A DNA stretch of 64,000 bases from Segetibacter sp. 3557_3 (GCF_004354985.1 NZ_SMSK01000022.1:24281-88280); one strand, 5' to 3'. Shown: positions 33,682 to 43,167, numbered from the stretch's first letter. The notes: generated by a model from the sequence alone, not told the origin. Numbers and translations are program-made.

Positions 33682-35925
33682 CTATTCTGCGTCGAAGCGG
33701 TCAACCGAATGAATACCCTTTAACTGTTTTAAACGATCGACGAGCTCTTCCAACTCCTCCTTGTCGTGCACAAACACCTTAATAGCACCTTCGAACAAGC
33801 CATCGCGCGACTCGAGGGTAAGGGCTGAAATGTTGATGCGGAGTTCGCCGGATATAATCGTGGTGATTTTGTTTACAACTCCAACGTCGTCCATGCCAAT
33901 AATCTTTAACCCGGTAAGGAAACTAATTTCCTTGTTTTTTGCCCACTTGGTTTTAACGACACGGTGGCCGTAATTGGCCATAAGCCGGGCGGCGTTCGGA
34001 CAGTTGGTTCGGTGAATAATCAGGCCCTTACCAGTACTCACAAAGCCGAAAACGTCGTCGCCAGGAATGGGATTACAACACTTCGCAAGCGTGTACTGAA
34101 TTTTGTCGCTGCTTTCACCAAAGATGATGAGCTCTGAATCTTTTTTAGGATACGTTGGCGGCGCCTCATGTACGACCTCCTGGATTACCTTTTGGGGTTT
34201 AGGTGGCTCCAGCTTGTCGCCAAGCACATTGAAGTCCTTCAGCTCTTTAAGATCGATACCTTTAATAGCAACCTGGTAGTAAAGATCAAGTTGAGAGTTT
34301 AACTTATAGAAAGCGACCAGTATATCGATGTTGTGCTGTTGAAAAGCAGCACCAATTCCCTCAAGTTTGCGCTGGACGGTATACTTCCCTTCCTCTGCTA
34401 TGGTCCGGCGTACCTCCTTAAGCGCGTCTTTAATTTTGTTTTTTGCCTTGGCGGTAACCACCATGTTCAGCCAGTCCTCAGTAGGTTTCTGCTTGTTGCT
34501 GGTGATGATCTCCACCTGGTCGCCACTGCGCAGCTTGTGCGCGATTGGTACCAGCTTGTGGTTGATTTTTGCCCCGATGCACTTGGTACCAATTGCGCTG
34601 TGGATACTAAAAGCAAAATCGAGGGCGGTACTGCCGATGGGGAGCATTTTAACATCACCCTTGGGCGTATATACATAAATTTCTTCAGCAAGAAAGCTGA
34701 TCTTAAAATCCTGGAGAAAATCAACACCGTCGGTTTCCTGGTTGCTTAGTACTTCGCGTATCTGTCCAAACCATTTGTCAAAACGGTCCTCATCGTTGCT
34801 CCCTTCTTTATACTTGTAATGTGCGGCCAATCCCTTCTCAGCAATTTCGTTCATCCTGCGTGTGCGGATCTGCACTTCCACCCATTTTCCCTGCGGGCCC
34901 ATAACCGTGGTATGTAAGGCCTCGTATCCATTGCTTTTGGGATTGCTGAGCCAATCGCGCAGTCGTTCCGGTGATGGTATGTATTCGTCGGTAATAATCG
35001 AATATACTTTCCAGCAGTCCTCCTTTTCTCTCTCGGGGGGTGAATTTAAGATGATGCGGATGGCAAATAGATCATAGACCTCATCGAAACTCACTCCCTT
35101 TTTCTTCATTTTGTTCCAGATGGAGTGGATACTCTTTGGCCGGCCATATATTTCGAAGTTAAAATGGCCGCGGTCGAGCTTTTCCTTGATGGGGCGTATA
35201 AACTCGTTGATATACCGGCTTCGCTCCCGCTTTGTTTCAGCAAGTTTTTGGGCGATGTCTTTATAGGTATCAGGCTCCATGTACTTCATGGAGAGATCTT
35301 CCAGTTCTGTTTTAATGCTATAGAGGCCCATGCGGTGCGCAAGCGGAGCATATACCCAAACGGTTTCGCTGGAGATTTTCAGTTGTTTTTCGCGCTTCAT
35401 GCTGTCCATTGTGCGCATGTTGTGCAGCCGGTCAGCAAGTTTAATCAGGATTACACGTGGATCATCGGTAAGCGTAAGCAGAATTTTCTTGAAATTTTCC
35501 GCTTGTTGACTGGTATTGGTATCAATAACGTTTGAAATCTTTGTAAGTCCGTCAACGATCCGGGCGATTTCGCTGCCGAAATCCCGCTCCACATCTTCAA
35601 GGGTGATATCAGTATCTTCAACAGTATCGTGAAGCAGTGCACAAATTGTGCTTCTAACACCGAGACCGATTTCTTCTACGCAGATCATGGCCACCGCGAT
35701 GGGGTGAATAATGTAGGGCTCGCCACTTTTGCGGCGCATGGTTTTGTGGGCATCTGCGGCTGTTTCAAAGGCATGCCTTACTAATTCCTTATCTCCTTTT
35801 TTAAGTTTCGGACGCAATGCCCTTAGCAACGCCCGGTAGTGACGAAGTATTTCCTTCTTCTCCTGTTCCTCGGTAAGATTGTATTTAACTACCTCCGGCT
35901 GGAGTACTATTCCTTGCTCTTCCAT
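33682..35925 (-). CDS. RelA/SpoT-family (p)ppGpp synthetase/hydrolase
   Basis: A 747-residue stringent-response enzyme. N-terminal HD hydrolase domain with RKSGEPYIIHP and LLHDTVEDTDI (intact His-Asp and Glu-Asp residues, so hydrolase is probably active), the RelA synthetase domain (YDLFAIRIIL, then NPKSNGYEALHTTV), a TGS domain (VYTPKGDVKMLPIGSTALDF), a Cys-containing linker (AKCCNPIPGD) and a C-terminal ACT domain. Both activities appear intact, so it is a bifunctional Rel. A longer in-frame reading to 36108 has no family N-terminus; the ATG at 35925 (MEEQGIVLQPEVV) is right. A 26-codon membrane peptide lies just upstream. Confidence 0.95.
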   Translation of the reverse strand: MEEQGIVLQPEVVKYNLTEEQEKKEILRHYRALLRALRPKLKKGDKELVRHAFETAADAHKTMRRKSGEPYIIHPIAVAMICVEEIGLGVRSTICALLHDTVEDTDITLEDVERDFGSEIARIVDGLTKISNVIDTNTSQQAENFKKILLTLTDDPRVILIKLADRLHNMRTMDSMKREKQLKISSETVWVYAPLAHRMGLYSIKTELEDLSMKYMEPDTYKDIAQKLAETKRERSRYINEFIRPIKEKLDRGHFNFEIYGRPKSIHSIWNKMKKKGVSFDEVYDLFAIRIILNSPPEREKEDCWKVYSIITDEYIPSPERLRDWLSNPKSNGYEALHTTVMGPQGKWVEVQIRTRRMNEIAEKGLAAHYKYKEGSNDEDRFDKWFGQIREVLSNQETDGVDFLQDFKISFLAEEIYVYTPKGDVKMLPIGSTALDFAFSIHSAIGTKCIGAKINHKLVPIAHKLRSGDQVEIITSNKQKPTEDWLNMVVTAKAKNKIKDALKEVRRTIAEEGKYTVQRKLEGIGAAFQQHNIDILVAFYKLNSQLDLYYQVAIKGIDLKELKDFNVLGDKLEPPKPQKVIQEVVHEAPPTYPKKDSELIIFGESSDKIQYTLAKCCNPIPGDDVFGFVSTGKGLIIHRTNCPNAARLMANYGHRVVKTKWAKNKEISFLTGLKIIGMDDVGVVNKITTIISGELRINISALTLESRDGLFEGAIKVFVHDKEELEELVDRLKQLKGIHSVDRFDAE

Positions 35926-35951
35926 ACGATACGAATTTACGGAAAGCGCTT

Positions 35952-36032
35952 TTAACGACGAAAAATACGGCCGGTAGTGGTGATATAAACAACTGCTAAA
36001 ACCATAAGGCTTACGGCGATAATGAATGCCAT
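35952..36032 (-). CDS. 26-residue membrane microprotein upstream of relA
   Basis: A short frame beginning MAFIIAVSLMVLAVVYI and ending TTTGRIFRR: one hydrophobic helix followed by a basic tail, which predicts a single-pass inner-membrane peptide with its tail in the cytoplasm. Its stop is 26 nt before the relA ATG on the same strand, so co-transcription is likely. Not recognised; the strong helix-plus-basic-tail pattern supports it, but chance cannot be excluded. Confidence 0.45.
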   Translation of the reverse strand: MAFIIAVSLMVLAVVYITTTGRIFRR

Positions 36033-36222
36033 AACTGTAGTATATACAATGTGAAAGCCTCGCGACGAAAAGAAGACCGTTGGAAGCTAAAACAAACCCT
36101 GGGCTCAATGTTTGTCACTCTTTAGATAAGGGCGTACTTAGAAACCGGTTTCGGTAACCACTCATCTAAAAACGAATTTGAAAATTAGCACCTGATTTTT
36201 TTTAAGTTTTAGCAAATACCCC

Positions 36223-36230
36223 TACTTTTG
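36223..36230 (+). promoter_or_regulatory. tRNA-Leu -7 promoter box
   Basis: TACTTTTG, exact to TAnnTTTG, 53 nt before the mature tRNA 5' end, leaving a leader of about 47 nt for processing. Confidence 0.5.
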
Positions 36231-36283
36231 CAACCCCTTTGGGAAATTACAAGGGACCATCAACGGTACCTATTGTGATCTTT

Positions 36284-36365
36284 GCGGATGTGGCGAAATT
36301 GGCAGACGCACCAGACTTAGGATCTGGCGCCGCGAGGCGTGTGGGTTCGACCCCCTCCATCCGCA
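36284..36365 (+). tRNA. tRNA-Leu (anticodon TAG)
   Basis: An 82-nt tRNA. The 7-bp acceptor stem GCGGATG / CATCCGC (36284-36290, 36358-36364), D arm, anticodon stem CCAGA / TCTGG with loop CTTAGGA, long variable arm and T arm with GTTCGA are all present. Anticodon TAG at 36318-36320 decodes CUN leucine codons. The discriminator is A at 36365; CCA is not encoded. Confidence 0.96.
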
Positions 36366-36473
36366 CTATTTGAGTTGATTGGTTACTGGTTGATAAGTTG
36401 ATTTGGCTTTTATGTAACCCGCCTGATTTTCTCTAGCCTTAACCAATCAACTTATCAACTTTAACTTAGACTT

Positions 36474-37835
36474 ATGGCTACCGTATCGCGGGAGAATATT
36501 GGCTTGCTCAACGACAAAATTACCGTAACACTTACCAGAGACGATTACTTTCCTGCTTTTGAAAAGCAGTTGAAAGATTATGCGAAAAAGGCAAACATTC
36601 CAGGTTTTCGTAAAGGAATGGTTCCAACCGGAATGATCAAAAAGATGTATGGCTCAGGTGTTTTCACGGAAGAGGTTTTCAAGTCTGTTGAGAAGGAGTT
36701 AAATGAATACATGGGCAAAGAACAACTCGAAATCTTTGCACAGCCGCTGCCATTGGATAGTGATGCAAGGCAGTTGGATATGAATAACCCCGCTGACTAC
36801 ACCTTCGCTTTTGAAATAGGTCTTAAACCCCAGATCGACCTGAACCCCGCAAATATTCACGTTACAAGGCATAAAGTTGCGATCACGGATGAGATGATTA
36901 ATGCGGAGATCACCCAACTTGAAACTCGCCATGGTAAGATGACCGAACCCGAAACGGTGGAAAGCGAGGAGAACGTTTTGAACCTTGACTTTTCAGAAGT
37001 TGATGCTGAAGGCAACATTATAGAAGAAGGCATCAAAAAAGGTAGTCCGCTCCAGGTAAAGTATTTCGCAGAAGCATTCAGGCCTAATCTAATGGGCAAA
37101 AAGGTTGGAGATAGTGTAACCCTTAAGTTAAGTGAAGCGTTTGAAGAAAAGGAAAGGGAATGGCTGACCGGCGACCTTGGAATAGATGCATCCAGCCCTG
37201 AGTCAGCTGACAAAACGTTCAAGGTGACCATCGCCAAAATCGGAAACGTAGAGAAACCTGAGCGTAATGAGGATTTTTACGAGGCCGTTTTTCCGGGTAG
37301 AGGGGTTAAAACCGAAGAGGAGTTTACTGATGCAGTAAGGCAGGAAATTGCATTTCGTTACGACATGCAGAGCCGTAACCAGTTGCACGACCAAATCTAC
37401 CATCAACTTATCGACAATACCCCGATTGAATTACCGGAGTCTTTCCTGAAGCGCTGGATCCAAAACGGTGGAGAAAAGCCAAAAACCGCGGAAGAGGCAG
37501 AAAGCGAATACCCCGCCTTTACCAATTCGCTGAAATGGACGCTCATTAGTAATCAACTGATGAACCAGCACGAACTAAAGGTTGAACCGGATGAAATAAA
37601 GGACTTTGCCAAACAACAACTGATCGGCTATCTTGGACCGCAAGCCGCTCAGGATGCGCCATGGTTGGATAGTTATGCAGAAAGCATGTTAAAGGATAAG
37701 AAATTTATTGAAAACACCTACTACCAACTTCAAACAACCAAGTTGTTCGAAGTACTGGAAGGGCAGGTATCAATAGACGAAAAAGAAGTAAGTGCAGCAG
37801 AACTGGAGGCGATGCAACATCATCACGAACACTAA
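36474..37835 (+). CDS. tig: Trigger factor
   Basis: A 453-residue ribosome-associated chaperone. N-terminal ribosome-binding domain with the GFRKGMVP signature (residues about 43-50), a middle PPIase-like FKBP region that is degenerate (LKPQIDLNPA, then SEAFEEKEREWL), and a long helical C-terminal domain, ending with His-rich HHHEH. It receives nascent chains at the ribosome exit. It sits upstream of clpP-clpP-clpX, the order usual for folding and proteolysis genes, with a terminator between. Confidence 0.93.
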   Translation: MATVSRENIGLLNDKITVTLTRDDYFPAFEKQLKDYAKKANIPGFRKGMVPTGMIKKMYGSGVFTEEVFKSVEKELNEYMGKEQLEIFAQPLPLDSDARQLDMNNPADYTFAFEIGLKPQIDLNPANIHVTRHKVAITDEMINAEITQLETRHGKMTEPETVESEENVLNLDFSEVDAEGNIIEEGIKKGSPLQVKYFAEAFRPNLMGKKVGDSVTLKLSEAFEEKEREWLTGDLGIDASSPESADKTFKVTIAKIGNVEKPERNEDFYEAVFPGRGVKTEEEFTDAVRQEIAFRYDMQSRNQLHDQIYHQLIDNTPIELPESFLKRWIQNGGEKPKTAEEAESEYPAFTNSLKWTLISNQLMNQHELKVEPDEIKDFAKQQLIGYLGPQAAQDAPWLDSYAESMLKDKKFIENTYYQLQTTKLFEVLEGQVSIDEKEVSAAELEAMQHHHEH

Positions 37836-37855
37836 GGTTACTTACCCAGCTTATA

Positions 37856-37887
37856 AAAGCCAGACCACGGTCTGGCTTTATTTTTTT
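37856..37887 (+). terminator. Trigger factor terminator
   Basis: Stem AAAGCCAGAC / GTCTGGCTTT with loop CACG, followed by a T-rich run, 21 nt after the tig stop. Confidence 0.85.
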
Positions 37888-38029
37888 ATACAAGCGAGTG
37901 ATCCCGAGGACATCAGTGTTGCCGGCTGCAATATGCTATTTTGTCGCATTGGAAACTTTGCATAGTATTTGGACTAGCCCACAACCTGTACCCACAACCC
38001 CTTATCTTCACTTATATAAAACATATAGA

Positions 38030-38722
38030 ATGAATTTTGGAAAAGAATTCGAACAATATGCCATAAAAGACAGAGGCATAAGCAGTGCAACCTTGCACAG
38101 CTTCAAAGAACACCAGGTTACTAATTTAACTCCTTATATCATTGAAGAACGCCCGTTAAACGTTGCAAGTATGGACGTTTTCAGCCGTTTAATGATGGAC
38201 CGGATCATCTTTATGGGCGAGCCCGTAAATGATTACGTAGCAAACATCGTAACAGCTCAGCTGCTCTTCCTGGAAAGTACTGATCGTACACGGGATATTC
38301 AAATGTATATCAACAGTCCCGGAGGTAGCGTTTATGCCGGCCTGGGCATTTACGATACGATGCAGTTTATCGGACCAGATATTTCAACGATTTGTACAGG
38401 AATGGCTGCAAGTATGGGAGCGGTGCTGATGTGTGCCGGTGTAAAAGGAAAGAGAACTGCATTGAAGCATAGTCGCATTATGATGCACCAACCAAGTGGT
38501 GGCATTGGCGGACAAGCGAGTGATATTGCGATCACTGTGAATGAGATTCGCAAAATCAAAAAGGAGCTCTATGAAATTATCGCTTTTCATACCGGCAAAG
38601 ATGCCGAGCAGGTGGCAAAGGATAGTGACCGCGATTTTTGGATGAGCGCCGAAGAAGCAAAAGAATACGGGCTGGTTGACGAGGTGTTGTTAATTAACCC
38701 ACGCAAACAAAAGAAAGACTAG
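38030..38722 (+). CDS. clpP: ClpP protease subunit, first copy
   Basis: A 230-residue Ser peptidase subunit. The start at 38030 (MNFGKEFEQYAIKD) is chosen because the in-frame extension to 37898 carries no family sequence. Catalytic residues: Ser in TGMAASMGAVLM, His in RIMMHQPSGG, and Asp near DSDRDFWMSAEEA. INSPGGSVYAG is the typical structural motif. It forms the proteolytic barrel that works with ClpX. A second clpP gene follows after 52 nt with a different sequence, so a hetero-oligomeric barrel is possible. Confidence 0.93.
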   Translation: MNFGKEFEQYAIKDRGISSATLHSFKEHQVTNLTPYIIEERPLNVASMDVFSRLMMDRIIFMGEPVNDYVANIVTAQLLFLESTDRTRDIQMYINSPGGSVYAGLGIYDTMQFIGPDISTICTGMAASMGAVLMCAGVKGKRTALKHSRIMMHQPSGGIGGQASDIAITVNEIRKIKKELYEIIAFHTGKDAEQVAKDSDRDFWMSAEEAKEYGLVDEVLLINPRKQKKD

Positions 38723-38774
38723 TCTCAGAACACATTGTGCAAACTGATTTTCAGAAAATTAATGACCAAATAAA

Positions 38775-39416
38775 ATGGAATACATAAAAAACCTGATTGC
38801 GCCTTTCAGAATGGAGGACGAAGAAGAAGAAGAAAAGCCAAAAGAAGAAAAGCCTGCAGAAGGTGGATTGCTGGCTAAAAAGATGGAAAAACAGTTCTTC
38901 GAAAGAAGAGCAGTTTACCTTTGGGGAGTAGTAGATGATAAAAGTGCAAGGGACGTTGTAAATAAATTACTCCTGCTGGAAGCGGACAAACCTGGCGAGG
39001 AAATTAAGTTTTACATCAATAGCCCTGGTGGTGTTGTTACAAGCGGAATGGTAATATACGATACGATCAAAATGATCAGTTCGCCTGTTTCTACCATCTG
39101 TATGGGCCTGGCTGCCAGCATGGGATCTATCCTGTTAAGCGTGGGAGAAAAAGGCAAACGGTTCATCTACCCACATGGAGAGGTGATGATCCACCAGCCC
39201 AGCCTTGGTGGATATTTTCAGGGTACCAGTGCAGATCTTGAGATACAGGCGGTTCAGACTGAAAAAACCAAGCTCATGGGTGCGAAGATTTTAGCAGATA
39301 ATTGCGGCAAAACGGTTGACCAAATCATGAGAGATTTCGACAGAGACTACTGGATGAATGCTGAAGAGGCAATTGCCTATGGTATCGTTGACGAGGTTCT
39401 GGAAAAACTGGCTTAA
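38775..39416 (+). CDS. ClpP protease subunit, second copy
   Basis: A 213-residue ClpP-family protein. Ser in MGLAASMGSILLS, His in EVMIHQPSLGG and the Asp in DFDRDYWMNAEEA make a complete triad. It differs from the first copy in its N-terminus, which is highly acidic (MEDEEEEEKPKEE at about 12-24) with no obvious processing site. This region normally forms the axial loops, so its charge may set which partner or substrate it takes. A terminator separates it from clpX, though read-through is possible. Confidence 0.85.
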   Translation: MEYIKNLIAPFRMEDEEEEEKPKEEKPAEGGLLAKKMEKQFFERRAVYLWGVVDDKSARDVVNKLLLLEADKPGEEIKFYINSPGGVVTSGMVIYDTIKMISSPVSTICMGLAASMGSILLSVGEKGKRFIYPHGEVMIHQPSLGGYFQGTSADLEIQAVQTEKTKLMGAKILADNCGKTVDQIMRDFDRDYWMNAEEAIAYGIVDEVLEKLA

Positions 39417-39427
39417 TTGTTAAATTC

Positions 39428-39483
39428 AACCGTTCCGGAAGGGCTGCTTAAATTATTAAGGGCTTTACGGAACGGTTTTTTTA
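39428..39483 (+). terminator. Terminator after the second clpP
   Basis: Stem AACCGTTCCG / CGGAACGGTT with a 30-nt interior that also folds (CTTAA / TTAAG), followed by TTTTTT. It lies 12 nt after the stop. A TATTTTTG matching a -7 box (39482-39489) overlaps its T-run, 97 nt before clpX. Confidence 0.75.
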
Positions 39484-39585
39484 TTTTTGTGTTATATATT
39501 TTATTGAAGCAGGTATATTCTCCTTCATATTTCAAACCAGATGATCTTTCTTCTCAGGACGAAAGATTAGCAAACAAGGTTTATT

Positions 39586-40821
39586 ATGCCTAAACAAAGT
39601 CATTTACATTGCTCCTTTTGCGGCCGCAGCCGCGACGAGGTTAAAATCCTCATCGCCGGTCAGGATGGTCATATTTGCGAGAATTGTGTGGAACATGCAC
39701 AGGAGATCATTGCCCAGGAGTTACAACTTAAACCTGAGTCAATCCCGGCTTCACTTAAGTTGAACGTTCGCAAACCGACCGAAATAAAGAAGTTCCTGGA
39801 TGAATACATTATTGGACAGGATGATGGAAAGAAAGTATTGGCTGTTGCGGTATACAATCACTATAAACGATTACAACATAAGCAAACAGACGGCGAAGTT
39901 GAGATAGAAAAAAGCAATATCATCATGGTTGGCGAAACCGGTACGGGAAAAACCCTGCTGGCTAAAACCATTGCGCGCTTGTTGAATGTTCCTTTTGCTA
40001 TTGTAGACGCAACGGTTTTTACTGAGGCGGGATATGTGGGTGAGGATGTGGAAAGTATGCTGACGAGGTTATTGCAATCTTGTAATTACGACGTAAATGC
40101 TGCCGAGAAAGGGATTGTTTACATTGATGAGATTGATAAGATCGCAAGAAAGGGTGACAATCCTTCAATTACCCGTGATGTGAGTGGCGAGGGGGTTCAA
40201 CAAGGTCTTTTAAAAATGCTGGAAGGAACAGAGGTGTTGGTTCCGCCACAGGGTGGTCGCAAACACCCTGAACAGAAGATGATCAAGGTAAATACGCAAA
40301 ACATCCTCTTTATTTGTGGCGGGGCATTCGATGGTATCGATAAAGTAATTGCCCGCCGGGTGAATACCCATGCAATTGGCTTTAACGTAGACAAAAACAT
40401 GCAGGAATACCAAAAGAAAAACCTTCTCCAGTTTATCAATGCGCAGGATCTTAAAAGTTTTGGGCTTATTCCTGAACTGCTGGGCAGGCTGCCGATTGTG
40501 ACTTATTTAAATCCGCTGGATGCCGAAACGCTCAGGGCAATATTAACTGAACCGAAAAACAGTCTAATCAAACAATACAATAGATTATTTGAACTCGAAG
40601 GAATAAAACTTACGATCGACGACGAGGTGTACAACTTCATGGTCACCAAGGCAATGGAGTACAAACTCGGGGCACGTGGATTGCGGAGTATTTGTGAAAG
40701 CATTTTAACTGACGCAATGTACGAACTGCCGACTTCAGGGCAGAAAGAACTTCACGTTACGATGGAGTATGCAGAGCGACAATTTGGAAGCAGTAAAATG
40801 AATATGCTTAAGGTCGCATAG
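39586..40821 (+). CDS. clpX: ATP-dependent Clp protease ATPase ClpX
   Basis: A 411-residue AAA+ unfoldase that feeds proteins to ClpP. N-terminal zinc-binding domain (CSFCGRS then CENC), Walker A GETGTGKT, Walker [11 protein letters not shown], the [20 protein letters not shown] sensor region, and the C-terminal domain. The IGF ClpP-docking loop reads LGL-type here ([12 protein letters not shown] segment is the following helix). Length is typical. It is a third gene of the clp cluster, after a terminator and a 169-nt gap. Confidence 0.97.
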   Translation: MPKQSHLHCSFCGRSRDEVKILIAGQDGHICENCVEHAQEIIAQELQLKPESIPASLKLNVRKPTEIKKFLDEYIIGQDDGKKVLAVAVYNHYKRLQHKQTDGEVEIEKSNIIMVGETGTGKTLLAKTIARLLNVPFAIVDATVFTEAGYVGEDVESMLTRLLQSCNYDVNAAEKGIVYIDEIDKIARKGDNPSITRDVSGEGVQQGLLKMLEGTEVLVPPQGGRKHPEQKMIKVNTQNILFICGGAFDGIDKVIARRVNTHAIGFNVDKNMQEYQKKNLLQFINAQDLKSFGLIPELLGRLPIVTYLNPLDAETLRAILTEPKNSLIKQYNRLFELEGIKLTIDDEVYNFMVTKAMEYKLGARGLRSICESILTDAMYELPTSGQKELHVTMEYAERQFGSSKMNMLKVA

Positions 40822-40841
40822 TCTATCAAACAACTATTTGT

Positions 40842-40875
40842 AAAGCGCTGGAATTAACATTCAGCGCTTTTTTTT
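40842..40875 (+). terminator. clpX terminator
   Basis: Stem AAAGCGCTG / CAGCGCTTT with an 11-nt loop, followed by five T. It is 20 nt past the clpX stop. Confidence 0.85.
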
Positions 40876-40986
40876 GCGCTCTGGTTTCGATAATGATGTT
40901 GAGGTTGAGGTTATCCTGGGGCCAGACACTTTTCGGCAGAATGGCCGATATTCAACCGGTTCACCTTATCTTTCAAATAAAATAGT

Positions 40987-41142
40987 ATGAACGATTTAAT
41001 CGACCGATTGGTATCCGAAGCGAATCTTACCGAGGAGCAAGCAAAGAAAGCAGTTGAAACGATTGCCAACTACGTTAAGGAACAATTTCCTATGATTGGT
41101 GGAGCTGTCGACCAGATTTTTCCATCCGGTGGTCAATCCTAA
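40987..41142 (+). CDS. 51-residue helical protein
   Basis: Short gene coding for MNDLIDRLVSEANLTEEQAK and then KAVETIANYVKEQFPMIGGA, ending FPSGGQS. The first two thirds form two amphipathic helices; the pattern LTEEQAKKAVETIANYVKE recalls small DUF2267- or DUF937-like helical units, but I cannot assign it. Its stop codon overlaps the stop of the convergent histidine kinase gene by 2 nt, which argues that both are real. No promoter box of the exact consensus is visible. Confidence 0.6.
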   Translation: MNDLIDRLVSEANLTEEQAKKAVETIANYVKEQFPMIGGAVDQIFPSGGQS

Positions 41143-43067
41143 GCAGCTTTGTTACTTTCGGGTGAACCGGGAGGTAGTTGTACGCTGAAAGTGGACCCTC
41201 TTCCCGGTTCACTTTTGATGGTAAGCGTACCCTGGTGCTTTTCGATCAGGTCTCTACAGAGCATTAGCCCAAACCCACTGCCAGCCTCATTGCCCGTTCC
41301 CCGGGTGGTAAAGTACTGCTTTGCTTTCACCTTTTGCAGTACCTCCTCGTTCATGCCAACCCCGCTATCTTTTATGTGGATTACCGGGCTACCATCATTT
41401 GAGGAATAAATCCGGATATCACCTTCCTGGGGGGTAAACTTTATTGCATTTGACAGCAGGTTTCTGAAGATGATTTTAAGCATTTCCTTATCACCATACA
41501 CGGAAAGGTCAGGCTGGACTTCGTTGATGGTTTGGATCCGTTTGTTTTGCAGCGGAATGCGGTGGTCTTCGATTAAGTCCTCCATAAGTTGGCGAAGGTT
41601 TATTCTTACTTTATCGATTTCCTCGCCCTTCATTTGACCCCTGATCCAGAATAGCAGGTTATCCAGCAAAGTCAGGCTTCTTACATATTGGCTCTCGAGC
41701 TGCCCCAATAATTGTTTGGTTTCTTCGGGGTTAACCAGGTTCAGGTTTACGAGTTCAAGTATTCCCTTTGTATTTACCAGCGGATGTCTCAGGTCGTGCG
41801 ATATAATGGAAAGCAGTTTATCTTTCATCATATTACTTTCTTCAAGCCGTTGATTTTGCTTGGAGATGGCCTTGTTCAGCAAGTCGAGTGACAATGAACT
41901 TTTTTCAATCTGGAGGTTTTTGTCAGCAAGTTCAAGGCTGTAGGACTCTGCCCGTTTATAATTTTTAAACCACAGATACGCCAGCAGGGAAAGGATCATC
42001 ATTGCAACAACAACGGTTGCCAGGAAGTTCTTTTGCCATTTTGATTGCTCATAGGCTTTCTCAATCCTAAGCTGAGTTTCCTGTTGTGCGGTAAGCTTTT
42101 CTATGAAGTTTAAGGCATAACTTTTTTCCTGTTCGGCAACTTTCCTTTGGATCTCGATTAATTCGGACTGCCATTTTAAGATATCCGCAGTTTGGTTCTT
42201 TTCCTTAAAGGCTTCAAGGAGTTTTGAAATTGCCTCCTCCTGCAACTTGGTTGCGCTAATGAGTCCTGCGTGCTCGTAGGCCAATCCTCCGTACCTAATT
42301 GCATCGTCGTATCGCTTCTGTTCCAAAGCGATGGAACTTAATTTTATGTTTCCGAGCGCGAGCCCATATTGATCAGGTATCTCCTGGTCTAACACCAAAC
42401 TAGAATCGATGTATTTTATGGCCATTACATTATCCCCGGTTTGGGAGCTTAGCAGACCGAGGTTATACAATGACTTCTTGATCCCATAAGGGTAATCTGC
42501 TCTTCTACTATCCTGCAAAGCCTGGGTAAAGAATATGCGGGCGGTATCATAGTGTTTTTGAGCCAGCTTGATACCGCCAAGGCTATTCTTGGTATTTACA
42601 ACTTCCTCGGTTTTACCATACTTTAGGTAATCAGCCATCGCTTGTTTAAACACCAGTTCAGCTTCCGTTACTTTACCTGCACCAAGTAGGGCATTTGCAA
42701 TCTGGTGATTAGCCCTGGCCATATTGAAAGTGTCGCCAATAGCCTGGCTAATTTCGAGCGATTTGTAATAATCGTTTAAGGCTTTTTTGTCGAAGCCGTT
42801 TTGCTGGTATATGCCTGCACGGTAAAGGAAATGAATGGCAAGTCCTTTCTGATAATTGTGACTCGTGGCAAGATTATATGACTTACTTAATATCGCAAAT
42901 GAACTATCGAGGTTGAACCGCTTCGTTGTAAATGCTACTTCGTTCAAGGAATCGACCAGCCGAATTACACTCTTGTCTTTATCAGAACCGCCGTTTGTAG
43001 CATTATCACAGCTCCAGGAGAGCATCACCGTCAAACAACACCATATCGTTGTAACCAGGTTTTTCAT
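41139..43067 (-). CDS. TPR-containing sensor histidine kinase (orphan)
   Basis: A 642-residue membrane kinase, Bacteroidota type. N-terminal signal ends with a lipobox-like LSWSC, so the sensor part may be a lipoprotein-anchored or periplasmic domain. About residues 55-300 are tetratricopeptide repeats, then a coiled coil, one transmembrane segment (FLATVVVAMMILSLLAYLWF), a HisKA domain with the phosphorylated His in SIISHDLRHPL, and HATPase_c with NLLSNAIKF (N box), DSGVGMNEE (G1) and GSGFGLMLCRDLIEKH (G2). No response regulator is adjacent. What it senses is unknown. Confidence 0.88.
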   Translation of the reverse strand: MKNLVTTIWCCLTVMLSWSCDNATNGGSDKDKSVIRLVDSLNEVAFTTKRFNLDSSFAILSKSYNLATSHNYQKGLAIHFLYRAGIYQQNGFDKKALNDYYKSLEISQAIGDTFNMARANHQIANALLGAGKVTEAELVFKQAMADYLKYGKTEEVVNTKNSLGGIKLAQKHYDTARIFFTQALQDSRRADYPYGIKKSLYNLGLLSSQTGDNVMAIKYIDSSLVLDQEIPDQYGLALGNIKLSSIALEQKRYDDAIRYGGLAYEHAGLISATKLQEEAISKLLEAFKEKNQTADILKWQSELIEIQRKVAEQEKSYALNFIEKLTAQQETQLRIEKAYEQSKWQKNFLATVVVAMMILSLLAYLWFKNYKRAESYSLELADKNLQIEKSSLSLDLLNKAISKQNQRLEESNMMKDKLLSIISHDLRHPLVNTKGILELVNLNLVNPEETKQLLGQLESQYVRSLTLLDNLLFWIRGQMKGEEIDKVRINLRQLMEDLIEDHRIPLQNKRIQTINEVQPDLSVYGDKEMLKIIFRNLLSNAIKFTPQEGDIRIYSSNDGSPVIHIKDSGVGMNEEVLQKVKAKQYFTTRGTGNEAGSGFGLMLCRDLIEKHQGTLTIKSEPGRGSTFSVQLPPGSPESNKAA

Positions 43068-43167
43068 TCATTAGAATATATAGATAGATGTGATTGTTTA
43101 GACAACACTGAAATCGATTGGACTGGTGCAACATCGCCCATGTTTGATAGCGTTCCCTGAACCAAGC

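Noticed and set aside
35926..36108. Longer N-terminus for relA
   Set aside because: No family sequence upstream of MEEQG; this region instead holds the 26-residue frame.
36100..36140. Possible seventh dyad repeat copy (CTCAATGTTTGTCACTCTTTAGA)
   Set aside because: Core symmetry is broken and the left end is missing, so I did not count it.
33120..43155. Similarity between CATCCCATGTTTCAGAGCG (33131 region) and CATCGCCCATGTTTGATAGCG (43133 region)
   Set aside because: About 20 bp with several differences and only two copies; could be chance or a worn piece of a repeat.
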